Shown: one piece after another, positions 31,940 to 40,748 of the stretch
Layout of the letters: each line of letters begins with the position of its first letter
How positions within the stretch are numbered: the first letter of the stretch is position 1
Assembly: GCA_963677135.2 (NCBI GenBank)
Contig: CAXXLS010000017.1
Location: forward strand, 744,001-808,000
Length of the DNA stretch: 64,000 bases
DNA from: Seleniibacterium sp963677135
GTDB taxonomy: Bacteria; Desulfobacterota; Desulfuromonadia; Desulfuromonadales; Geopsychrobacteraceae
Reading direction: 5' to 3'
Notes under the pieces: model-generated
Database searches by the model: none
Seen by the model: only the letters and a program-made list of their open reading frames with translations
Told to the model about the DNA's origin: nothing
Translations under genes and position numbers: made by a program

Positions 31940-34087
31940 ATGACAGAATCTCTCTTCAGTCCGTCCTGGTATCGCGTCGCTCATCTTAAACCACGAATTC
32001 GCGGGCACAGCCAGATCCATCGGCATTTTTATCGCGGCGAGCTCTGGTACGTCCTGCAGGATCATATCAGCGGTCGCTTTTATCGCTTTTCTCCGGTAGC
32101 CTACCAGGCCATCGGCCTGATGAACGGGGAGAGGACCGTCGAAGAAATCTGGGAAGAAGTGCTGGAACGTTATGATGACAGTGCTCCGACCCAGGGGGAA
32201 ATGGTCCGGCTGCTGACCCGCCTGCATAGCGCCGATGTGCTGTTATGCGACGTGCCGCCCGATACGGCGGAACTGTTTCGACGGGGAGAAAAGATTTCCG
32301 GCGCGAAATGGAAAACCAATCTCCGCAGCCCCCTGTCTCTGCGCTTTCCCCTGGTCGATCCGGACCGTTTCCTGTCCTGGACCATGCCTCTGGCCCGGCC
32401 GGTTTTCAGCCTCTTCGGCCTGTTGTGCTGGCTGATCGTGGTCGGCTATGCCTTAAGTCTTGCCGCCGTTCATTGGTCGGAACTGACCGAGAATATTACC
32501 GACCGGGTCCTGTCGGTAGGAAACCTTGCGGTGCTCTGGTGCGCTTACCCGCTGGTCAAGCTTTTCCATGAACTGGGTCACGGCTACGCAGCCAAGCGCT
32601 GGGGCGGGGAAGTTCATGAGATGGGAATCATGCTGCTGGTGCTGATGCCGGTGCCCTATGTCGAGGCCTCTTCCTCTTCGGCCTTTCGCTCTCAGTGGCG
32701 CCGCATCCTGGTTGGTGCCGCAGGGATGCTGACGGAACTGTTCCTCGCCGCACTCGCTTTGATCCTCTGGGCCAATCTTGAGCCCGGAACTATGCGCTCC
32801 ATTGCCTACAACGTCATCATTATCGGTGGCGTCTCGACCCTGTTTTTCAACGGCAACCCGCTGCTGCGCTACGACGGTTATTACATCCTGTCCGACCTGG
32901 TCGAAATCCCCAACCTGGCCCAGCGCAGCCTGAACTACCTGGGTTATCTGATCAAAGCCCATCTGTTGGGCGTTAAAAACCTGGAAGAACCGCACGTGGC
33001 GCCGGGGGAAAGATTCTGGCTTTCGGTGTACGCGGTGGCGTCCTTTATCTATCGGCTGTTCATCTATGCGGCCATCGTTCTGTTTATCGCCGGAAAGTTC
33101 TTTTTTGTCGGAATCGTTCTGGCTTTCTGGGCGAGTGTCTCGATGCTCGTCGTTCCCCTGTACAAGCGGGCCAGTTATCTGCTTTTCAACCGCCAGCTGG
33201 ACGGCATGCGCGGCCGGGCCATGGGGGTCAGTCTGGGCCTGATATCTCTTGTGCTGGCCCTGGTCTTCCTGGTGCCGTTCCCTTTGGCGACCCGCACTGA
33301 AGGAGTGGTCTGGATCCCCGAACAATCCATGGTGCGGGCCGGGGCGAGTTGCCAGATCCAACGGATTATGGCGGCCACTGATCAGTCGGTGGTGAAAGGG
33401 GATATCCTGATCGAATGCCGGGATCCGCAACTGACCACCCAGGTCGCGATTCTGCGTTCTCAGTTACGGGAATTCGAATCCCGCTACATCTCGGCCTTTG
33501 CTGAAGATCAGGTCCAGGCGCGGATGGTGGGCGAGGATATTGCCACCCTCAAAGAGAATCTGAGAAGGACTGAGGAACGTGCCGGAGAACTGCAGATCAG
33601 AAGTCCCCGGGACGGGGTTCTGGTCATGCCCAATGCCCAGGACCTGCCGGGCCGTTATGTTCAGCAGGGTGAGCTTCTGGCATATGTCCTCGACCGCCGA
33701 AACCCGACAATTCGGGTCGTGGTGTCCCAGGCCGAGATCGATCTTGTCCGCGGTCGGACCCGTGACGTCGGTATCCGGTTTGCCGAATCGATCGATACCG
33801 TTTTTACGGCATCGGTTCTCAGAGAAGCTCCTGGTGCGGTTGAACAGTTGCCGAGCACCATTCTGGGTCGGTCCGGAGGCGGTCAGATCGCCATAGATCC
33901 TTTCGATACCAGCGGGAAAAAAGCTTTTGACCGGCTGTTTCAGCTTGACCTGGAGATCAAGCTGCCGGTGGAGCGGTTCTTTTCAGGAGGGCGTGTCTAC
34001 ATCCGCTTTGACCATGGCCTGGAACCCTTGGCTTGGCAGTGGTACCGGAGTCTTCGTCAACTGTTCCTGCGGAGGTTCAATGTCTAG
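31940..34087 (+). CDS. PqqD-like / M50 site-2-protease-like / HlyD fusion membrane protein
   Basis: 715 residues; the ATG at 31940 is better spaced from the ggggg at 31931 than the one at 31937. Residues 1 to about 110 resemble a PqqD-type peptide-binding wHTH (GRFYRFSPVAYQAIGLMNGERTVEEIWEEVLERY). A polytopic M50 core follows with the zinc motif HELGH (210-214) in a membrane helix and the second motif NPLLRYDG (306-313, D312 being the expected third ligand). More membrane helices reach about residue 455. The C-terminal 250 residues are a periplasmic HlyD-like arm (TRTEGVVWIPEQSMVRAGASCQI; LQIRSPRDGVLVMPNA). This matches a putative peptide zinc metalloprotease group also found beside RiPP or exported-peptide genes. 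The zinc ligands look intact, so it may cleave or conduct substrate. Confidence 0.88.
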   Translation: MTESLFSPSWYRVAHLKPRIRGHSQIHRHFYRGELWYVLQDHISGRFYRFSPVAYQAIGLMNGERTVEEIWEEVLERYDDSAPTQGEMVRLLTRLHSADVLLCDVPPDTAELFRRGEKISGAKWKTNLRSPLSLRFPLVDPDRFLSWTMPLARPVFSLFGLLCWLIVVGYALSLAAVHWSELTENITDRVLSVGNLAVLWCAYPLVKLFHELGHGYAAKRWGGEVHEMGIMLLVLMPVPYVEASSSSAFRSQWRRILVGAAGMLTELFLAALALILWANLEPGTMRSIAYNVIIIGGVSTLFFNGNPLLRYDGYYILSDLVEIPNLAQRSLNYLGYLIKAHLLGVKNLEEPHVAPGERFWLSVYAVASFIYRLFIYAAIVLFIAGKFFFVGIVLAFWASVSMLVVPLYKRASYLLFNRQLDGMRGRAMGVSLGLISLVLALVFLVPFPLATRTEGVVWIPEQSMVRAGASCQIQRIMAATDQSVVKGDILIECRDPQLTTQVAILRSQLREFESRYISAFAEDQVQARMVGEDIATLKENLRRTEERAGELQIRSPRDGVLVMPNAQDLPGRYVQQGELLAYVLDRRNPTIRVVVSQAEIDLVRGRTRDVGIRFAESIDTVFTASVLREAPGAVEQLPSTILGRSGGGQIAIDPFDTSGKKAFDRLFQLDLEIKLPVERFFSGGRVYIRFDHGLEPLAWQWYRSLRQLFLRRFNV

Positions 34088-36071
34088 CCGGCAACTCAGC
34101 ATAAAACTTGGGCGTGGTTTTTACCCGGAGCGTACGGTTGAAGATCTGTCCAAGCTGGATCGTTGGTTTCTGGATGCCTCGGGACGCCTGACGGCCATGC
34201 TTGGCGGTCGCCCGGTTCGCTTCGAACGGCTGATTAAGCGGGTCAATCAGTACCAGGATCTTTTTTACTTGCTCTCCGATGAAGGCCTGAACCAGGAAAT
34301 TCTTCAGTTGCGGCAGGATTTTCTGGCCCGGGATCCCGATTTCAGCCTGTTCTGCAGAACCTTTGCCCTGGTTCGCGAAGTGGCCGATCGGAGCCTGGGC
34401 ATGCGGCATTTCAATGTTCAGCTGTATGGTGGCTACGTGCTGTGCCGGGGGATGGTTGCCGAAATGAATACCGGTGAGGGGAAAACCCTGACAGCGACGC
34501 TTCCTGCTGTGGTCGGGGCCTTGCTCGGTCTTCCGGTCCATGTTGTTACGGTCAACGATTACCTGGCCCGTCGCGATGCCGACTGGATGCGGCCGGTTTT
34601 CGAGGCGTTCGGTCTGACCGTCGGTATCGTCGTGTCCGGACTGGGGCCTGCCGAGCGGCAGGCCGCGTACCGGTGCAGTGTGACCTACTGTACCAACAAG
34701 GAACTGGTCTTCGATTATTTGAAGGATCGTTTGGCTTTCGGTCGGAAACCAGCGAAAAGCCAGGTTCATCTGAAAAAACTTGTGGGCGCTGACCAGGCCA
34801 CGGACCGTCTGCTGCTGCGGGGTCTCGGCATGGCCCTGGTCGACGAGGTGGACAGCATTCTTATCGACGAGGCCCGTACCCCCCTTATTATCTCGGGGCA
34901 GGGAGACAGCTCCTACCAGGCCAAAATCTATCAGCAGGCCCTCGATCTGGCCCGTCAGTTAAGCGAAGGTGAACATTTCACCGCTGATCAGCTGCAACGC
35001 CGGTTGATCCTCAAGGACCAGGGGAAAGCCCGGCTGGCTGAACTGGTGGAACCCCTGTCCGGTTTCTGGAAGGGGAAAACCCGACGGGAGGAATTGATCA
35101 GGCAGTCGCTGACGGCTCTGCATCTCTTTCACCTGGATCGTGATTACCTGATCAAGGATGGCCGGGTGCAGATCGTTGATGAATTCACCGGACGCACCAT
35201 GCAGGACAGATCCTGGGAACAGGGGCTCCATCAGCTGATCGAAGTCAAGGAGGACTGTGAGATAACCAGCCAGAAAGAAACCCTGGCCCGGATCAGTTAC
35301 CAGAAATTTTTTCGACGCTACCAGTTCATCTGCGGCATGACCGGCACGGCTCGGGAAGTCGGCGCCGAACTCTGGTCGGTTTATCGTCTCAAAGTGATCA
35401 CCGTTCCTCCCAATAAACCAGTGATCCGCACCCAGTTGCCCAGTCGGGTGGTCCGCACCCAGGACGCGAAATGGCAACTGATTCTCAAGCACATCCGTGA
35501 ATTGAATGAACAGGGCAGGCCGATTTTGGTGGGCACCCGTTCGGTGGAGGCTTCCGAAGTGGTGTCTGACAAGTTGCACGAGGCGGGTCTGACTCACCGG
35601 GTTCTCAACGCGCGCCAGGATCAGGAAGAGGCGGATATCATTGCGGCCGCCGGCCAGAGCGCACAAATTACCGTGGCAACCAATATGGCCGGACGGGGGA
35701 CTGATATCAAACTGTCCGAAGCGGTCAGGCAGGCCGGCGGACTGCACGTCATCGCTACGGAAAGACATAGCGCCAGGCGCATCGACCGGCAGCTCTTCGG
35801 ACGCTGCGGACGGCAGGGTGATCCCGGGTCCTGTGAACTGATTGCCGCTCTCGATGATGAAATTCTGGCTCTTTACCAGGACAGGTGGTCGGGACGCCTG
35901 TCACGCTGGTTGGTGTCCGACCGACCGCGGCGGAAGAATCTGATCGGCAGGATGTTTGCCAATTACTGTCAACGAACGACGGAACGCAGACATTTCAAGA
36001 TGCGCCGGGAACTGCTTGATCTCGATGACATGATGGCGGACGCCCTGGCTTTTTCCGGGCAGGGCGAATAG
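34080..36071 (+). CDS. Truncated SecA-like translocase ATPase
   Basis: 663 residues against about 830-900 for housekeeping SecA. The start is the ATG at 34080 (ggagg upstream), overlapping the M50-HlyD gene by 8 nt. The SecA motor is intact: Walker A MNTGEGKT (129-136), VTVNDYLARRDADWM, DEVD (255-258) followed by the SecA-specific SILIDEARTPLIISG, a preprotein cross-linking region, GRTMQDRSWEQGLHQ, ICGMTGTA, ATNMAGRGTDIKL, and QLFGRCGRQGDPG (571-583). It stops soon after the first scaffold helix (FKMRRELLDLDDMMADAL), so the helical wing, the two-helix finger and the zinc/SecB C-tail are all missing. It is probably an accessory SecA devoted to the neighbouring giant protein; that partner is inferred. 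Confidence 0.9.
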   Translation: MSSRQLSIKLGRGFYPERTVEDLSKLDRWFLDASGRLTAMLGGRPVRFERLIKRVNQYQDLFYLLSDEGLNQEILQLRQDFLARDPDFSLFCRTFALVREVADRSLGMRHFNVQLYGGYVLCRGMVAEMNTGEGKTLTATLPAVVGALLGLPVHVVTVNDYLARRDADWMRPVFEAFGLTVGIVVSGLGPAERQAAYRCSVTYCTNKELVFDYLKDRLAFGRKPAKSQVHLKKLVGADQATDRLLLRGLGMALVDEVDSILIDEARTPLIISGQGDSSYQAKIYQQALDLARQLSEGEHFTADQLQRRLILKDQGKARLAELVEPLSGFWKGKTRREELIRQSLTALHLFHLDRDYLIKDGRVQIVDEFTGRTMQDRSWEQGLHQLIEVKEDCEITSQKETLARISYQKFFRRYQFICGMTGTAREVGAELWSVYRLKVITVPPNKPVIRTQLPSRVVRTQDAKWQLILKHIRELNEQGRPILVGTRSVEASEVVSDKLHEAGLTHRVLNARQDQEEADIIAAAGQSAQITVATNMAGRGTDIKLSEAVRQAGGLHVIATERHSARRIDRQLFGRCGRQGDPGSCELIAALDDEILALYQDRWSGRLSRWLVSDRPRRKNLIGRMFANYCQRTTERRHFKMRRELLDLDDMMADALAFSGQGE

Positions 36072-36079
36072 GGGCAGCA

Positions 36080-37090
36080 TCAGCGATTGGACAATTCCCG
36101 GTCGAGCAGGGCGCGGGTTTTGGGTGTCTTGGCCTTGTCACGCAGCGCTTCAAGGGTCTCCGTCTGCATGTGGGGAAGAAGAAACAGTTGCCATCGGCCG
36201 ATGCGATTCGGGTCTTTCATCCAATTGAGAATATTCCGCGCGCGCTGGGCGGACAGCGGGTGGCGATCATCCTGAAAGGCTTTAAGAAGAAGGTCCCGGG
36301 CGTTGGGATTCTGAATGAAAAATTCGCCGGCGGCCTGCAGACGATCCTGCTGGCGCAGCATCATCAGCAGGGCAGTGGCGAATTCGTCGGCAATTTCCTC
36401 GTTGTCGTAAAAAGGGTAATCCCATTGCAGCATGAGGTGATGCCCGAATTCATGGAAAATGGCGAACAGAAGGACGTCGGTCGTTTTCTGCTGGTCCCGA
36501 AGGGTGGTTTGCAGTTTGTCGACGAACTCGTGGCACAGGACAATTCCCTCTGCCACGCTGAAGACCCCGGCCGTGTTGCAACTGCGCAGAACGATGGGAA
36601 CGGGGTCGAAGATGAACAGTTTGTGCAAATCAACGCTCAGGCGATCGAGGCTGCTTTGCAGCCTGCTGTCGGCATTCCGAGAAGGTCCTGATGCGGTGGC
36701 CGTGAGATCGATCTGCAGGTCGGCGGGGTGAGCTGACCGGCGGTTGTCGAAAAGAAGAAAATAATCGCCGGACACCGGGATATCGATAGTGAAGGTCAAC
36801 TGATCAAAACTGCGGCCTTTGAAGAGCGGATCCGATGGCTCGGGAAATTTCTGATAGTCTTGTTCCTTGAGGATAAGAATATCGACGGCGTCGAACCCGT
36901 GGATACTGACGCTGAGGCTGGCATCGCGAACGAGGTTTTTCAACCGGGCGGCTTTCCACTGACCGGGGTCGAGATTCACATGAAGACTGAATTGACGCTT
37001 TTGTTCGGCGCGAACGGTCAGGCCTGAAGAAAGGACAAGAACAACGACAAGTAAAATGACGGCTAATCCTGCACTCTGCTGAATTTTCAT
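36080..37090 (-). CDS. Secreted DUF4344-like putative zinc metallopeptidase
   Basis: 336 residues from the ATG at 37090; a TTG at 37093 is the alternative. It has a signal peptide (hydrophobic residues about 8-27, then a likely cleavage after VRA). The zinc site is HEFGH (213-217) with a downstream EIADEFATALLM segment (near 233-243) that should supply the third ligand, as in the DUF4344 family. It would act in the periplasm or outside the cell. It is convergent with the SecA-like gene (8 bp between stops) and divergent from the adaptor/TolC pair, so it is embedded in the export locus but transcribed apart. It may mature or trim exported protein; this is inference. Confidence 0.8.
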   Translation of the reverse strand: MKIQQSAGLAVILLVVVLVLSSGLTVRAEQKRQFSLHVNLDPGQWKAARLKNLVRDASLSVSIHGFDAVDILILKEQDYQKFPEPSDPLFKGRSFDQLTFTIDIPVSGDYFLLFDNRRSAHPADLQIDLTATASGPSRNADSRLQSSLDRLSVDLHKLFIFDPVPIVLRSCNTAGVFSVAEGIVLCHEFVDKLQTTLRDQQKTTDVLLFAIFHEFGHHLMLQWDYPFYDNEEIADEFATALLMMLRQQDRLQAAGEFFIQNPNARDLLLKAFQDDRHPLSAQRARNILNWMKDPNRIGRWQLFLLPHMQTETLEALRDKAKTPKTRALLDRELSNR

Positions 37091-37096
37091 CAAGCA

Positions 37097-37105
37097 ATTA
37101 TATCA
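37097..37105 (-). promoter_or_regulatory. Extended -10 promoter, possibly giving a leaderless transcript
   Basis: On the minus strand TGATATAAT is a perfect extended -10 element. It ends 6 nt before the ATG at 37090, no -35 hexamer is obvious, and there is no Shine-Dalgarno sequence before that ATG. Transcription would begin at or next to the start codon. Confidence 0.5.
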
Positions 37106-37164
37106 CAATCGGCAGGCTTGATGAGTACTGAACCAGCCTGAAAATCCAGAAAGGGATCGTGCTC

Positions 37165-37974
37165 ATGAAATATCTTTCCATCTCCCTCCTTTCGCTTGTG
37201 TTGGTTTTCTCAAGCTCCACCCTTTTTGCTGCGGACATCGAGGCGATCACCAAACCTGATGCTGATGTGCTGCTGGCGTTCGTACGCGGTGGGCGCATCA
37301 AAATGGTTCGCGTCGCCGAAGGGGACCGGGTCAGAACAGGAACGATCCTGGCCAGCCAGGAAGACAGCGCTGAACGGATCCAGTTCCGTCAGCTGAAAGA
37401 AAAGGCGGAGGACCGGACGCGGATTGCCATGGCCGAGGCAGAATTGAGGCAAAAGCGGGAAGATCTGAAAAAAATGGAGGCAGCCAAGCAGGATGGCGCG
37501 GTCACTGTTATGGAAGTTGAACACGCCCGGTTTGAGGTTGAGACCGCTGAGCTGTCTCTCCAGATGGCTGAATTCGAAAGGGCGCAGCTTGCGCTGCAGA
37601 GGGATGAACTTGAGGCCCGGCTCGAACAGCTGGTTCTTGCTTCGCCGCTGTCGGGTCAGGTGGAAGAGATCGAGATTGAAGAAGGGGAGGCCGCGGAACC
37701 CCTGTCGCCGGTATTCCGCATCGTCAGGATCGATCCGTTGAGAATCGATGCCCAGGTTCCCCTTGAAATCGCTCGGAGTCTGGTCGCCGGAGGAAAGGTC
37801 CAGATCTATTTCCCGGTCGCGTCAACGGGCAACAGCCCGGCTCCTCAGGCAAGCGGCGTAATCAGGAATATTGCTGCCGTTGCCGATGCCGCCAGTGACA
37901 CCTTGCGGGTCCGAATCGCTGTGACCAATCCCGGGCGGCGGCCGGCCGGCGAACGCGTACGTATACAATTCTGA
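37165..37974 (+). CDS. Periplasmic adaptor (HlyD/RND membrane-fusion family)
   Basis: 269 residues from the ATG at 37165 (aaggga 8 nt upstream; GTG at 37159 is less likely). A cleavable signal peptide ends near LFAADIEA. The mature protein has the first lipoyl half (GGRIKMVRVAEGDRVRTG), a long helical hairpin (about 65-150, rich in Glu, Arg and Lys), the second half (LVLASPLSGQVEEIEIEEGE) and a short beta-barrel (RIDAQVPLEIARSL). It is short for the family and lacks a membrane-proximal domain. The next gene is a TolC-type channel 15 nt downstream, so the two probably form a trans-periplasmic conduit. The matching inner-membrane component is not adjacent unless it is the M50/SecA set. Confidence 0.88.
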   Translation: MKYLSISLLSLVLVFSSSTLFAADIEAITKPDADVLLAFVRGGRIKMVRVAEGDRVRTGTILASQEDSAERIQFRQLKEKAEDRTRIAMAEAELRQKREDLKKMEAAKQDGAVTVMEVEHARFEVETAELSLQMAEFERAQLALQRDELEARLEQLVLASPLSGQVEEIEIEEGEAAEPLSPVFRIVRIDPLRIDAQVPLEIARSLVAGGKVQIYFPVASTGNSPAPQASGVIRNIAAVADAASDTLRVRIAVTNPGRRPAGERVRIQF

Positions 37975-37989
37975 TCCTGGAGGTCTATT

Positions 37990-39600
37990 ATGATCCGCAG
38001 CATCTGCCCTTGCCTATCGTTGTTGATTGTCAGCCTGTTTCTGCCCCTATCCGCAGGGGCGAGTGATCTCGTCGCTCCCGGTCTGCGGCTGTCGATTCAG
38101 GGTAAGGCAGGCAACTCGGCCCAGGCTGCCGAGATCGATCCGTTTCAGGAATCCTCACTGACCGCTGTCGACGGACGGGTCAGTCTGACTTTGCTGGATG
38201 CCGTCAGGTATGCCCTGGAGGGGAACCGGTCCGTGGAAATTGCCGCCTATTATCCGCGACAGGCCGAGCAGGACTATAAAAGCCTCGCAGCCGTTTACGA
38301 TCCGGCCCTGTTTGCCCTGTGGAGTAAAAGCAAGGTTGATCGGCCGACCCAGAGCCAGCTGGACACCGGGTTGCTGGTCGATGAAGGATTGGAGGAGGAA
38401 CGCTGGCTTGCCCGTCTCGGGGTGAAGTCTCTGTTGGCAACCGGTGGCAACCTGTCCCTGTTCCAGGAAGTCGACCACCTCGACAGCAATAGTACCCTGA
38501 TTTATCCGAATCCCCAGAGCACGTCGCGCATGACAGTGCAGTTGACCCAACCGTTGCTCAAAGGCTTGGGAGATCTGGAAAACCAGACAGCCATTGAATC
38601 TGCCCGCCTGAATATCAGCATTCTGAACCAGGACTATCGGCAAACCGTGATGGACGTGGTAGCCAATGTCTGTCTAACTTACTGGCAGCTCGATTTTCAG
38701 CGCCGAATCATTGCCGTCGCCGAGCGTTACCGGCTTCAGACCGAGGACCTTTTGGAGCGCGAACGGAACCGTCTGAAGCGCGGATTGGCCAAGGAGCTGG
38801 ACGTCAACCGGATTCGGGCCAACCTGGACAGTCGCAGAAACGAATTGATTTCCCTGAGGAAACAACTCAGATCCTATCAGAATGATCTGTTGCGGCTGTT
38901 GAACGGCAGCGGCTTTTACCAGGCCAGAGAGGTTGAGACCCTGGATTCTCCAGCCTATGCCGACAGTCTGCCGGAGGCCGAGTCTCTCGAGTCTCAGGCC
39001 CTGCAGAATCGCCCGGAGATAGAACGGGCGCGCAAGGAATTGCGGACCGTTGAGTTGAAGAGAAAACTGGCCGATCGTAACACCTGGCCGACCCTCGATT
39101 TTCAGGCGAGCTATTCAAAAAATTCATTGTCGGACAATTCCCTTGAAGCGCGTGCCGATGTTTATGAAAGCACGAAGGAAAGCTGGTCGGTCGGTGTGAA
39201 TTTTGAAATGCCCATCGGTAACCGTGCTGCAAATGCTGCCCTGAGAAGTGCCGAATTCGAATACCGGCGCAAGGTCAGTGAACTGAGAGCCGTCGAAGAA
39301 TCCATCCTTTATGAAGTGAACCAGGCCCTCAGCGACCTGCAGGCTGCCAAAGCCGAAGTGGAGGCGGCCAGGGCTGCGGTAGGGACGGCCAAGGCGGTTT
39401 TGGACGGCGAGCTCGCACTGTTCGATCTGCTCAGGGCGGACAGTTCGGACCTGCTTCAGGCCCAGAGTCAGCTTGACAATGCTGAACGCAAGGTCGTGCA
39501 GAGCCTCACCAATTTCAGTCGAGCCCGGGTTGTCGTCCAGAGAAGCAGCGGTCATCTGTTGACTGCCCTGGGCATCAGAATCGAGGATCGTGTCAATTGA
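37990..39600 (+). CDS. TolC-family outer-membrane efflux/secretion channel
   Basis: 536 residues with a signal peptide (hydrophobic to about residue 22, LPLSAGAS) and ggagg 7 nt before the ATG. Two repeated helical regions fit outer membrane efflux proteins: VSLTLLDAVRYALEGN...YYPRQAEQDYK at the N-terminus, an internal TLDFQASYSKN...VGVNFEMPIGNRAA, and a C-terminal ALSDLQAAKAEVEAARAAV helix. Trimers of this family form the outer-membrane barrel and periplasmic tunnel of type I secretion and efflux. It is cotranscribed with the adaptor upstream, and its stop overlaps the next gene's TTG start by 4 nt (TTGA). Confidence 0.92.
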   Translation: MIRSICPCLSLLIVSLFLPLSAGASDLVAPGLRLSIQGKAGNSAQAAEIDPFQESSLTAVDGRVSLTLLDAVRYALEGNRSVEIAAYYPRQAEQDYKSLAAVYDPALFALWSKSKVDRPTQSQLDTGLLVDEGLEEERWLARLGVKSLLATGGNLSLFQEVDHLDSNSTLIYPNPQSTSRMTVQLTQPLLKGLGDLENQTAIESARLNISILNQDYRQTVMDVVANVCLTYWQLDFQRRIIAVAERYRLQTEDLLERERNRLKRGLAKELDVNRIRANLDSRRNELISLRKQLRSYQNDLLRLLNGSGFYQAREVETLDSPAYADSLPEAESLESQALQNRPEIERARKELRTVELKRKLADRNTWPTLDFQASYSKNSLSDNSLEARADVYESTKESWSVGVNFEMPIGNRAANAALRSAEFEYRRKVSELRAVEESILYEVNQALSDLQAAKAEVEAARAAVGTAKAVLDGELALFDLLRADSSDLLQAQSQLDNAERKVVQSLTNFSRARVVVQRSSGHLLTALGIRIEDRVN

Positions 39601-40382
39601 AGATCGGGTTCGACCGCTTTATCGGGATTGACTACTCTGGTGCCAGCGATTCTGATACCGGTCTGAAGGGGTTGAGGCTGTTTTCGGCAACGCCGGAGAC
39701 GCCTCCTGTTGAAATACTGCCCAAGGAAACACCGAGTCGCTATTGGACAAGGCGGGGTCTGGCTGAATGGATTCTTAGCCAGATCAAGGCGGGGACGCAG
39801 AGGTGTCTGATCGGAATCGATCACGGTCTGTCTTTTCCTCTCCAATACTTTGAACGGAATGGTCTTGCCCGCGATTGGCCCCTGTTTCTGACTGATTTCT
39901 GCTCCCTGTGGGCTACTGATGAGCCCGGTGTCAGGGTTGATCATATCCGCTATGCAAGGAAAGATCAGGACAAGCGGCGCCTGACCGATACCCGCTGGCG
40001 CCGCTTGTGCGAAAGGCGTTGCGGTGCTAAATCCGTTTTCCATTTCGATGTTCCCGGCTCGGTGGCAAAATCGACCCATGCCGGATTGCCATGGATAAAG
40101 TTCCTTGCAGATCAATGCGGTGAAGCGATTCATTTCTGGCCGTTTGACGGATGGGCACCAAAACCCGGCAAGACCGTGATCGTCGAAGCTTATCCCTCCC
40201 TGTACCGCGGCGCGTTTCTCAAGCCCGGCCTTTCGCCTGATCAGCAGGATGCCTACGCCATTGCCGCCTGGTTCAGGCAACGGTCTCTTGACGATGATTT
40301 TGCACGCTACTTTTCGCCATCCCTGAACGACCATGAAACGGTGGTTGGCAATACGGAAGGCTGGATAATCGGAATCTGCTGA
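39597..40382 (+). CDS. DUF429-like protein with RNase H-type fold
   Basis: 261 residues starting at a TTG that overlaps the tolC stop (TTGA), with gagg upstream. Acidic motifs on predicted strands (FIGIDYSGA near residue 8, LIGIDHGLSFP near 80), EAYPSLYRG and the closing DQQDAYAIAAWF...EGWIIGI follow the pattern of DUF429 predicted nucleases with an RNase H-like core. No signal peptide is seen, so it is cytoplasmic. The function is unknown, and its link to the export genes rests only on translational coupling. Confidence 0.6.
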   Translation: MKIGFDRFIGIDYSGASDSDTGLKGLRLFSATPETPPVEILPKETPSRYWTRRGLAEWILSQIKAGTQRCLIGIDHGLSFPLQYFERNGLARDWPLFLTDFCSLWATDEPGVRVDHIRYARKDQDKRRLTDTRWRRLCERRCGAKSVFHFDVPGSVAKSTHAGLPWIKFLADQCGEAIHFWPFDGWAPKPGKTVIVEAYPSLYRGAFLKPGLSPDQQDAYAIAAWFRQRSLDDDFARYFSPSLNDHETVVGNTEGWIIGIC

Positions 40383-40707
40383 AGGTCTTTCCCGCTTTTC
40401 CTGGAATCATTTTTTCCGCTGTGTCGATAGCGACTCAATGAGTATTTCCCAAATAAGTCTGACCTGAATCGCCTAAAATAGGACAATAAAGCTACTGATA
40501 GGATAATGGATTAATCTTACAAAAAGGATAGAAATGGTCATCAATTAAAAAATAATCGAATGTCGTTATATCGACAGTATCTGTTTGGTGTGGCCTAACT
40601 ATTCGTTATGGTTGAGAAAAGATAGATTTATCAACCAGTCATATGAAGATTAGGAGGCGGGACTTTCCAATCTAAGAAAAAATTAAAACGAAATTTTAAG
40701 AAATATA

Positions 40708-40736
40708 TTGACGGCGCCGAATAATAATTTTAATTT
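40708..40736 (+). promoter_or_regulatory. Predicted promoter of the sugar-acid regulator
   Basis: TTGACG (40708-40713), a 17-nt spacer and TAATTT (40731-40736). The -10 overlaps the left arm of the 17-bp palindrome, as expected for autorepression. Confidence 0.45.
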
Positions 40737-40748
40737 GTATTACAAATT
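40732..40748. promoter_or_regulatory. Candidate GntR/FCD-family operator
   Basis: aatttgtattacaaatt is a palindrome with perfect 8-bp arms around one central base. Its core TTGTATTACAA fits the TNGTNNNACNA pattern of FadR-type GntR regulators. A second inverted repeat, gatcca-ataag-tggatc (40749-40765), follows directly. Confidence 0.65.
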
